From DAOTTI01 sp034437795 (GTDB lineage: Bacteria > Chloroflexota > UBA11872 > UBA12225): a stretch of 37,761 nucleotides of DNA. Numbering within the stretch: the first letter of the stretch is position 1; each line of letters opens with the position of its first letter. Below the pieces are notes generated by a model that worked only from the letters and a program-made list of their open reading frames with translations, did no database searches and was not told the DNA's origin. The translations under genes and the position numbers were made by a program. The stretch lies in contig DAOTTI010000287.1 of NCBI GenBank assembly GCA_034437795.1, forward strand, positions 1 to 37,761. The letters run 5' to 3'. Positions 31,714 to 37,761 of the stretch are shown here, piece after piece.

Positions 31714-32457
31714 ATGCCGTCACTTCGGGCGCACATGGTGTTCATGGTCGAGCTGCGCGAGGTGCTGGTCGCGCCCATGCCCCAGCTTGCGGCCGCCGTG
31801 GATGCCCACTGGCCGGCCGCACTGCTCGGCAGCGTCGGCCCTGACGCCTGGTACTTCAGCGGCCAGACCCGGCCAGAGACGCACGGACTGGATACAGAGG
31901 CGCCGTCTACCTGGCCGGGGGCGATCGAGCGCTGGCTGGCGGCGCATCCAGAGTGCCGGCCGGGGCGCTCGCTCCAGCCCGAGACGGCCGCCTTCCTTGC
32001 CGGCTACCTCTCGCACCTGGGGCTAGATACCTGGGAGCAGTACCAGCATGACGACTTCCCGAGGGAGGCGCGGGCCAGGCTCCCTGCAGCGTGGTTCCCG
32101 CCGGCAGTCGCCGCGCGGCAGCGCCGGCAGGCAAGCCTGCGCGCGCTCGGGGAGGCGCCGTTTCACCCCGACCTGCTGGTCACCCCGGAGCAGCTCCAGG
32201 CGGCGCCGGTCCCACCCGGATTTGACGCTGCGGCGACGCGGCGCATCGCCGCGGGGATCGCCCCGGCCCTGCCCCTGACCGATCCGTGGGCCATCAGCCG
32301 GATCAGCCCGTTACGCGCTATGCCCGACACGCCGGACGAGCGACGGCGATGGGAGGCGCAGCGGGCCGCCCTTCCGCCGGCCACGGAGCTGGAGCGCGGG
32401 GAGCTGCTGCGCGGCGCGCTGGCCTTCACGCTGGCCGCCATTCGCTCCTGGTGGTGA
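31714..32457 (+). CDS. Uncharacterised protein, possibly Zn-dependent phospholipase-C-like
   Basis: A 247-residue protein from ATG 31714, which has GGAGG 6 bases upstream; an ATG at 31708 directly abuts the Shine-Dalgarno. The N-terminal MPSLRAHMVFMVELREVL, the LLGSVGPDAWYF block, the TRPETHGLD motif and FLAGYLSHLGLDTWEQYQ give a H...PD...H...HxxxD pattern seen in the zinc-dependent phospholipase C family of bacterial membrane-associated or cytosolic hydrolases. I am not sure of the assignment; no signal peptide is evident. The rest is Ala/Pro/Arg-rich with the sequence LPLTDPWAISRISPLRAMPDT. It diverges from the sugar-acid operon. Confidence 0.55.
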   Translation: MPSLRAHMVFMVELREVLVAPMPQLAAAVDAHWPAALLGSVGPDAWYFSGQTRPETHGLDTEAPSTWPGAIERWLAAHPECRPGRSLQPETAAFLAGYLSHLGLDTWEQYQHDDFPREARARLPAAWFPPAVAARQRRQASLRALGEAPFHPDLLVTPEQLQAAPVPPGFDAAATRRIAAGIAPALPLTDPWAISRISPLRAMPDTPDERRRWEAQRAALPPATELERGELLRGALAFTLAAIRSWW

Positions 32458-32552
32458 GGGCGCGGGCCGCCGTCATTGCCTCACACGGGGCCTGGGCTGG
32501 CCCATTGGCGGCGCGATTGCGCCTGCGTTAGCCTGCGTTGTTCACGAGACGA

Positions 32553-32690
32553 GCCCTCACCCTGACCCTCTCCCATAGGGAGACGGGGCCCACCTTCACC
32601 ACCAATCTCAATCTGCGCAACCCTAACCCTCTCCCATAGGGAGACGGGACTGCTCGCTCTCCACGAGCGGCGCCCTCACCCTACCCCTCG
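32553..32690. repeat. Three copies of the CCCTCACCCTGACCCTCTCCC repeat
   Basis: Copies lie at 32553-32588, 32621-32649 and 32672-32690 (the last truncated). They are in the opposite orientation to those at 19841-19988: CCCTCACCC first, then CCCTCTCCC-ATA-GGGAGACGGG. They fill the gap between two convergent genes, where the stems could act as terminators. Confidence 0.8.
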
Positions 32691-32710
32691 CTGGCCGTGA
32701 AGAACCCAGG

Positions 32711-34096
32711 CTAGCCGAAGCGGGACTTCGACTCCTCCATGATGCGCTTGAACTCAGGCAAGGCGGCGGTAATGGCCTGGCGGGCGGATTGCTCGCCGCT
32801 ATAGACCGGGGCCATCACCTTGTCCACCAGGGCCTGCACCTCCAGGTAGGACGGGCCGTACGGGGGCGGCACGGCGAACTTCACTTCGTCAACCACGACC
32901 TGGTGCGTGTGCGGTGGGCGCGCCTTGGTGAAAGCGGGGTGGTTATGCTGGGCCTTGAGTATTGGCTGGCTGGTGCCCCGCTCCATGGCCAGCTCCTGGC
33001 CCACGGGTCCGGCCAGATAGCGCATCAGCTGCCAGGCCTGGTCCTTGACCTTGGACGCTGCCCCCAAGATCACCGGCGAGGCCTGCCCCATCGTGACCCG
33101 CTTCTTGCCCTTGAACTGGGGCAGCGGCAGCCAGTCCCAGTCGTCCTGCATGTCGCGCCGGTTGTTGGCCGCGTCCCAGGCGCCGGCGGCGTTCATCGCC
33201 AGCTTGCCGCTCCGGAAGTCGGTGGCGGGGCCGGGGTAGCCTGGCGGCCGCGAGATCTTGTGCTTGACCCGCAGGTCCGCCAGCCACTGCAAGCCTTCGA
33301 TGGCGGTAGGATGGTCCAGCTTGAGCACGTGCTCGTCGCCCTGGTAGACGTCGGCCAGTCCCAACTGGCGAGGGATCTGCCACCACATGCGGGCCCACCA
33401 GACGTCGAGCCCCCAGCTCTCCACCTGGCCGCCGGAGTCCTTGGTCAGGCGCTTGCCCAGTTCAATCACGTCGTCCCAGGCCAGCGGGGTCGCTGGATCG
33501 GGGAACCTGACGCCGGCCTTCTGGAAGACGTTGCGGTTGAAGTAGAGCACCACCATCCCCGGGTCCCAGGGCAGCCCTGCCAGCCGGCCCTTGTACTTGA
33601 GGGCCACCAGCCAGTACTCGTCGTACTCCTGCTCCTTGAACTGCTTGTCGCGCTTGGCCAGATCGTCAACGTAGGCGGCTAGCCCGCGGGCGACGTGGCT
33701 CTTGAAGTTGGCGACGGTGCCAAAGGCGACGTCCGGCGTCTGCCCGCCAGCGGCCAGCACCTGGTACTTTTCGTCGAAGTTGCCGGCCTCGTGGCTGTAC
33801 TCGACGGTGATGCCGGGGTTCTCGCGGCTGAAGCGCTGGGACAGCTCCTGAAAGCTCTGCTGGTTGGTCACGCTTCCCCGGCCGAGGAAGGTCACCGTCG
33901 CCGGGGCGCGGCTCAGGTCGCCGGCCGATGGGGTCCTGCCCTCGCCAGGACCGCCGCAGGCGGCCGCGAGCACGGCTGCCCCCGCGCCGGAGAGCGCAAT
34001 GCTCGAGCGGATGGTGGCACGGCGGGTCAGTCGATGTGGAGAGCGGTCATGGGAGGCACAAGGGGCATGGGTCACAGCGTCTCGTGCAGGCATCAA
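32711..34096 (-). CDS. Carbohydrate ABC transporter solute-binding lipoprotein (SBP_bac_1)
   Basis: A 461-residue binding protein. The leader MMPARDAVTHAPC... then LTRRATIRSSIALSGAGAAVLAAACGGPG gives a TRR-type signal and a lipobox. The start is ambiguous (two Met; a shorter start just before LTRR is possible). Mature motifs are TVTFLGRGSVTNQQSFQELSQRF, QTPDVAFGTVANFKSHVARGL, LAGLPWDPGMVVLYFNRNVF and AWDAANNRRDMQDDWDWLPL. It diverges from a sulfatase gene across 199 bp, so the two may share regulation and substrate. No permease is adjacent. Confidence 0.9.
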   Translation of the reverse strand: MMPARDAVTHAPCASHDRSPHRLTRRATIRSSIALSGAGAAVLAAACGGPGEGRTPSAGDLSRAPATVTFLGRGSVTNQQSFQELSQRFSRENPGITVEYSHEAGNFDEKYQVLAAGGQTPDVAFGTVANFKSHVARGLAAYVDDLAKRDKQFKEQEYDEYWLVALKYKGRLAGLPWDPGMVVLYFNRNVFQKAGVRFPDPATPLAWDDVIELGKRLTKDSGGQVESWGLDVWWARMWWQIPRQLGLADVYQGDEHVLKLDHPTAIEGLQWLADLRVKHKISRPPGYPGPATDFRSGKLAMNAAGAWDAANNRRDMQDDWDWLPLPQFKGKKRVTMGQASPVILGAASKVKDQAWQLMRYLAGPVGQELAMERGTSQPILKAQHNHPAFTKARPPHTHQVVVDEVKFAVPPPYGPSYLEVQALVDKVMAPVYSGEQSARQAITAALPEFKRIMEESKSRFG

Positions 34097-34295
34097 GTGG
34101 CTCCGGCCACGGTTGTAACATACACGGCCATCTGCACCGAAGGTGCGGGCGCGCCTCCCCCGGCCGGCGCCACCAGCGATGATGGGAGTGGCTAGATGGC
34201 CAGCCGGCGGATGCTAGCATGCGTCTCCGACGTGACTGAGTGACTGACAAACCGGAGAGACAGGTAGCTCGACAGGTCCATCAAGGAGGGATTGA

Positions 34296-35786
34296 GTGAC
34301 CCGACGACCACCGAACCTGCTGGTGATCATGCCCGACCAGCTGCGCGCGACTGCGCTGGGGCTCTACGGCAATCAGCTCGTGCGCACGCCCCATCTGGAA
34401 GCGCTTGCTGGCAGCGGGGCGCTCTTCCGCCACGCCTTTACGCCCTATCCGGTCTGCGTGCCGGCGCGAGTAGCCTTCTGGACAGGACGGTGGCCCCACC
34501 TGACCGGTTCACGGAGCAACAGCGTGTACCTGCAGCCCGGCGAGGTGCACCTGCTGCAGCTACTGCGGGACGCCGGCTACCGGACCGGCCTGATCGGCAA
34601 GAACCATTGCTTCACCGAGCCGGACGTGGCCCGCTACTTCGATACCTACTACGCGGTGGGCCACGGCGGGCCGGCCGACGATGGTGGCGACCCCGAGGTG
34701 GCGGCGGCGAAGCAGTGGGTGCGCCGGCTGGAGGCCGACGCCGGCGGACAGGTGCGCCGGATGGGGGGCGGGAACGGCGCCGCCTACGCCGCCGGCATCA
34801 GCCCCTTCCCCGTGGAGAAGCACGGCACCTGGCTCATTGGCGAGCAGGCGGAGGCCTTCCTGCGGGCCAGCCGCGACCGGCCCTTCTGCGCCTGGGTCTC
34901 GATCCCCGATCCGCACACGCCCTACCAGGTCTCCGAACCGTACGCCTCCCGCTACCCGCCTGGCGCCATCGAGCTGCCGCCACATGAACCGCCGGGCTAC
35001 GCGGGCAAGCCGGACCGCGTGCGGCTGTTCGCTGAGCTGCTGGGCGCCCCCGAGGTGACGGACGACCACCTGCGCTTCGTGCTCTCCATCTACTACGGCA
35101 TGATCGCCGTCATCGACGAGGTGGTGGGGCGCCTGATGGCCACGCTGGATAGACTGGGCCTGCGTGAAGACACCATCGTCGTCTTCACCAGCGACCACGG
35201 CGACTATATGACCGAGCACCGCCTGGTCCGCAAGGGCGCCTCGCTCTACGACTCGCTGGTGCGCGTGCCCTTGATCATCTCCTATCCCCGGTCGGTCGCG
35301 GCGGGGACCGTCGTGGACGATCTGGTGAGCGTGCTGGACGTGTTCCCCACGCTGACCCGCTTCATGGACCTGCCCCTGCCGGCCGGGCGAAGCGGGCAGG
35401 CCCTACCCCAGATTGCCGGCGGGCCGCCCCGCGAGGTGGTCTTTGCCGAGTCGGGGATCGAGGGGGCGCTCACCACGCGGGAAGCCGTCAGGCGCCGCCT
35501 GGCTGAACTGGAGGCGGCCGGACTGCGCCGGCCCCTGCCCTGGCAGCTCATCGCCAACGGCAAGCTGAAGATGGCGCGCACGCGGGAGTGGAAGTACGTC
35601 TACGCGCCGGGCGGGGAGGACGAGCTCTACCACCTGACTGAGGACCCGTACGAGCTGGTAAACCTGGCCGGCCATCCGGACCAGCGGGAGCGGGTGCAGG
35701 ACTTCCGGCGCCTGCTCCTGGACTGGGCCATCACCAGCGAGGACACCCTCCCCGTGCCGGAGCGCGTCCCCGACCGCGGCGTATGA
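34296..35786 (+). CDS. Sulfatase (formylglycine-dependent), cytosolic, second copy
   Basis: A 496-residue alkaline-phosphatase-superfamily sulfatase. The start is GTG 34296, with AAGGAGGG 5 bases upstream. The fold begins immediately (PPNLLVIMPDQLRATALGLYGN), with no signal peptide. The C-x-P-x-R signature is CVPAR, residues 54-58, with Cys54 the formylglycine precursor. GKNH (Lys102, His104) and FTSDHGDYMTEHRL supply further active-site and metal residues. The ending MARTREWKYVYAPGGEDELYHLTEDPYELVNLAGHPD is typical. It differs strongly from the sulfatase at 8054-9682, so it is not a recent duplicate. The sulfated substrate is probably imported by the divergent binding protein, which is inference. 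Confidence 0.93.
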   Translation: MTRRPPNLLVIMPDQLRATALGLYGNQLVRTPHLEALAGSGALFRHAFTPYPVCVPARVAFWTGRWPHLTGSRSNSVYLQPGEVHLLQLLRDAGYRTGLIGKNHCFTEPDVARYFDTYYAVGHGGPADDGGDPEVAAAKQWVRRLEADAGGQVRRMGGGNGAAYAAGISPFPVEKHGTWLIGEQAEAFLRASRDRPFCAWVSIPDPHTPYQVSEPYASRYPPGAIELPPHEPPGYAGKPDRVRLFAELLGAPEVTDDHLRFVLSIYYGMIAVIDEVVGRLMATLDRLGLREDTIVVFTSDHGDYMTEHRLVRKGASLYDSLVRVPLIISYPRSVAAGTVVDDLVSVLDVFPTLTRFMDLPLPAGRSGQALPQIAGGPPREVVFAESGIEGALTTREAVRRRLAELEAAGLRRPLPWQLIANGKLKMARTREWKYVYAPGGEDELYHLTEDPYELVNLAGHPDQRERVQDFRRLLLDWAITSEDTLPVPERVPDRGV

Positions 35787-36031
35787 GGCGTCCTTCACGA
35801 GCGGGGCCCTCACCCTGGCCCGGGGGTCCCGGTGCCAGCGCCGGCCCCACATGGCCCGTGGGGTAGGGGCCGGCGCCCCTAAGTACGGATCGAACCGGCC
35901 GCTCCCGTGCCAGGCGGTGTCAGTATGGCTCGGCCTATCGGGCCATCGGGCGGATTACCGGACCCGTCTGCTCGCCGGCTGCGCGATGCCCTGCCACGAA
36001 CCCCTCACCGTCCGGGCCGAACTGGCGCGTT
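35787..36031. other. 245-bp gap with half-repeat and 11-bp inverted repeat
   Basis: The gap contains a half-copy of the CCCTCACCC repeat at 35806-35830 and an inverted repeat of 11-bp perfect arms at 35838-35848 and 35866-35876. The rest shows no gene. Confidence 0.55.
35806..35876. repeat. CCCTCACCCTGG half-repeat and GCGCCGGCCCC inverted repeat
   Basis: The half-repeat GGGGCCCTCACCCTGGCCC lies at 35804-35822. The inverted repeat GCGCCGGCCCC/GGGGCCGGCGC has a 17-base loop and may act as the terminator of the sulfatase gene, although no T-run follows. Confidence 0.6.
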
Positions 36032-36450
36032 TCAGAGCAGCTCCAGCGCAAGCCACAGCAGACGCGCCCGAATAGCCTGGGCGTTATTCATGCCCAGCTA
36101 CCGGACCGTTGCCGTCCGCATGGCGTTAGCCCTTCGATCCTTCCGGTCTCCACATCGAGGCGGAAGTGCGCATCCCAATCGTCCCACCGCGGATGAAACA
36201 GCCGCACCGCCTGCCGCGTCTCGGGATCGCGAGCGGGGGTCGTAGTGCCCTTGTGCCCATTGCATCACCTGCAGGCCAGCGCCAGGTGATCGAGCGCGTC
36301 CGTAGCGCCGCGGGCGCGGGGCACAATGTGATCGATCTCGAGCGGCTGGTTGAAAATGGCCTCCGGTGCCCGACAGTACTCACGCCCATGCCCCGCCCGC
36401 GCTGCAACTACCTGGCGGAGCGAGATGCGAGCGAGCGCCTCACCTCCCAT
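36032..36450 (-). pseudogene. Decayed HNH endonuclease
   Basis: From ATG 36450 the frame reads MGGEALARISLRQVV, then REYCRAPEAIFNQPLEIDHIVPRARG and DALDHLALACR, which is an HNH-nuclease core (EIDHIVP with the two His). It is then broken three times. A TGA at 36265-36267 replaces the codon in LACR-[TGA]-CNGHKG; a frameshift follows after GRIEGLTP; and a TAG comes after RTATVR. The end is LGMNNAQAIRARLLWLALELL with TGA at 36032. The match of the out-of-frame pieces to the expected ending shows that this was once a complete gene. It is probably non-functional. Confidence 0.75.
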
Positions 36451-36595
36451 GCACCGGCGCCGCTCCGCGCTCGCGTTGCGCCTTGCGCACGAGCACCGCG
36501 AGCTCATCCTCACCCAGGTAGCGCTTGCCCGCACGCTGGGCGAGTAGCTGCCCCAGCGCTTTGCAGCGGAGGCGCCCTCGCCGGTCAAACAGGTC
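36440..36595 (-). pseudogene. Fragment of an unidentified small gene overlapping the HNH start
   Basis: In a different minus-strand frame the segment DLFDRRGRLRCKALGQLL, AQRAGKRYLGEDELAVLVRKAQRER and GAAPVHGR ends with TGA at 36440-36442, overlapping the HNH ATG. The composition looks coding, but its 5' end is missing and it joins directly to an SRPBCC fragment. I do not recognise the family. It could be the partner gene that normally precedes such HNH genes. Confidence 0.45.
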
Positions 36596-36600
36596 TGAGT

Positions 36601-37041
36601 GCCGCTCGCGCCCAGCACGATCTCACGTTCGGGGATCTCGCCGAGCAGCACGAACCCTCCTGCGAGTGCCTCTGCGAGCAGGCTCTGCCCTGAGCGCAGC
36701 CGCAGGACCCGCTCATCGGCCGCATCCCCGCCACCGAACCACGCTCGCCCGTCTTTGAGCCTTGACAGCAAGAGCGCTGGCAGCCGTCGTAGCCACATCA
36801 GTTCGCGGAAGAGCGGGACCTCTGACGCTTTGAGGGTGCGGATCGCGGCCGTAATCACAGCCGGCGGGGCGCCCACGGTGGTGGCATGAACCTCGTGGAA
36901 GTGATCGACCGGCAGGATCACGTCGAGCAGCGTCGCTTCCGATGGCAGCGGCTGCACCTCCCGCCGCTCATACTGGTCACCGCTTTGCTGGCTCAACATG
37001 TCCCAGGACGCGGCGCCCGTCGGTACTCTTGCTGTCCCCAC
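36601..37041 (-). pseudogene. Truncated SRPBCC-like protein
   Basis: The open frame from 37041 reads LLDVILPVDHFHEVHATTVGAPPAVITAAIRTLKASEVPLFRELM..., which has the look of an SRPBCC/START-like small-ligand protein, up to FVLLGEIPEREIVLGASG. At that point the family-like sequence stops and runs into unrelated sequence, so the C-terminal half is lost. A segment RVLRLRSGQSLLAEAL at residues about 111-126 (36664-36711) looks like an inserted repeat-encoded peptide (CTGCCCTGAGCGCAGCCG on the plus strand). The gene is probably dead. Confidence 0.55.
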
Positions 37042-37102
37042 AGCGATTAGTAGCGCACTCAGCTCTGCGAACTACCATCCAGTGACGGCGGGCGCCGACG
37101 GC

Positions 37103-37761
37103 TTACCCCGGCCGGTCGAGCACCTCCTGGCCGGCGCGGCGGGCCGCCTCCACGCCGTCGCGGACGCTCACCTTGCCCGCCCAGACGTTGGCTAGCTCAG
37201 CGCTCAGGGCGTTGTTGTAGTCGGTGATCAGGCCATTGTGGGGCAAGTGCAGGGGCGCCGCCTCGTCCATCGCCCGCGCGAAGACCTTGAAGGCCGCGTC
37301 GGCCGTGATCTTGGGGTCGTTCCACGTATCGTGGCGGCCGCCCGGGGCGAAGCCGTGGTCGAACCAGCCGAGGCTGACCTCCCTGGAGACGACGTACTTC
37401 ACCAGCTCGAAGGCCTGGTCGGGGTGCTTGCTCTCGGCGTTCTGCGACGCCGCATCGACGCCCATGAAAAAGCCGCGCCCCTGCGGCCCCTTCGGCCCCA
37501 GGAAGACCCGCCACTGCAGCCCCTGCCCCTGCCGGCGCAGCGTGTTGATGATCCCGAAGTTGGTCCACACCAGCGCCACGCGCCCGGCAATGAGGTTCTG
37601 CACGTCGGACCCCTCCAGCACCCCCGGCGGCGGGGCAGCGCGGTCGCGATGGATCAGGTCGGCCAGGAACTGCACCCCCTGCGCGCTGGCCGGCTCACCG
37701 ATGAGCGAGCGCTTACCGTCCTTGTCCAGGGTATTGCCGCCGTGCGCCCGCGCCGCCACGG
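37103..37761 (-). CDS. Solute-binding protein (SBP_bac_1), C-terminal part, cut by window edge
   Basis: The frame enters from the right edge and gives about 218 C-terminal residues: GVQFLADLIHRDRAAPPPGVLEGSDVQNLIAGRVALVWTNFG, GRGFFMGVDAASQNAESKHPDQAFELVKYVVSREVSLGWFDHGF, and an ending VEAARRAGQEVLDRPG. The pattern is the C-terminal lobe of carbohydrate-binding proteins of ABC transporters. The signal peptide and N-terminal lobe lie outside the window. It is the fourth sugar-type binding protein in 12.2 kb, again on the minus strand. Confidence 0.85.
   Translation of the reverse strand, partial: VAARAHGGNTLDKDGKRSLIGEPASAQGVQFLADLIHRDRAAPPPGVLEGSDVQNLIAGRVALVWTNFGIINTLRRQGQGLQWRVFLGPKGPQGRGFFMGVDAASQNAESKHPDQAFELVKYVVSREVSLGWFDHGFAPGGRHDTWNDPKITADAAFKVFARAMDEAAPLHLPHNGLITDYNNALSAELANVWAGKVSVRDGVEAARRAGQEVLDRPG

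Noticed and set aside
36265..36267. TGA in the HNH frame as a selenocysteine codon
   Set aside because: The usual residue there is not a Cys (LACR-x-CN), and the frame is broken again by a frameshift and a TAG, so it is simple gene decay.

Overview
The window is a GC-rich (roughly two-thirds G+C) bacterial chromosome segment with about 30 tightly packed genes, no rRNA or tRNA gene that I can see, and no phage or transposase gene. The gene content suggests a Chloroflexota-type soil or compost heterotroph. It combines orphan solute-binding lipoproteins with TRR-type (Tat-like) signal peptides, paired enolase-superfamily enzymes, cytosolic sulfatases, several Gfo/Idh/MocA dehydrogenases, an archaeal-type bifunctional FBP aldolase/phosphatase, and many CCCTCTCCC/GGGAGAGGG palindromic repeats between genes. 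The taxonomic assignment is inference from gene content.

Layout. 1-1349: tail of a [NiFe]-hydrogenase accessory locus (unknown 3' fragment, HypC, DUF6390-type protein). 1387-5070: a peptide/nickel-type ABC importer (binding lipoprotein and two permeases) with no ATPase genes. 5125-7708: a SorC-family sugar-phosphate regulator divergent from the FBP aldolase/phosphatase gene, with a perfect 9-bp inverted repeat between them. 8054-15184: a catabolic block with one sulfatase and two Gfo/Idh/MocA oxidoreductases on the minus strand, facing a plus-strand set of a Zn-dependent dehydrogenase, a cyclase-family hydrolase and an IolE-like isomerase. A compact two-way promoter lies at 12360-12397. 15532-24866: mostly unrelated plus-strand genes: a Na+/H+ antiporter with a C-terminal rhodanese domain interrupted by an in-frame TGA, an extradiol-dioxygenase-like VOC protein, an MFS exporter, a DOPA-dioxygenase-like protein, psuG, a small-molecule kinase and a ferritin-like protein. 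25059-25453: a frameshifted XRE regulator. 25560-31595: a minus-strand sugar-acid operon (galactonate/mannonate dehydratase-type enolase, binding protein, MLE-type enolase, uronate-dehydrogenase-like enzyme, binding protein). 31714-35786: a possible Zn-dependent PLC-like protein, another binding protein and a second sulfatase. 36032-37041: a graveyard of gene fragments (HNH nuclease, unknown, SRPBCC). 37103-end: the C-terminal part of one more binding protein.

How the parts work together (inference). The sulfatases have no signal peptide and the binding proteins are lipoproteins, so small sulfated sugars or sugar acids are probably imported and desulfated inside the cell. They would then be oxidised by Gfo/Idh/MocA and uronate-dehydrogenase-like enzymes, and dehydrated or isomerised by the enolase-superfamily and IolE-like proteins. 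No MalF/MalG-type permeases or ATPases lie in the window, so the sugar-binding proteins must borrow transport machinery from elsewhere.

Most unusual observations: (1) the TGA sits exactly at the second Cys of a rhodanese active-site loop, the reading frame continues intact for 54 codons behind it, and a stem-loop follows at bacterial-SECIS distance, so this is either a candidate selenoprotein or a fresh nonsense mutation; (2) a palindromic repeat is inserted in frame inside psuG; (3) short imperfect duplications of gene 3' ends recur downstream of several genes; (4) several dispersed palindromic repeat families are present.
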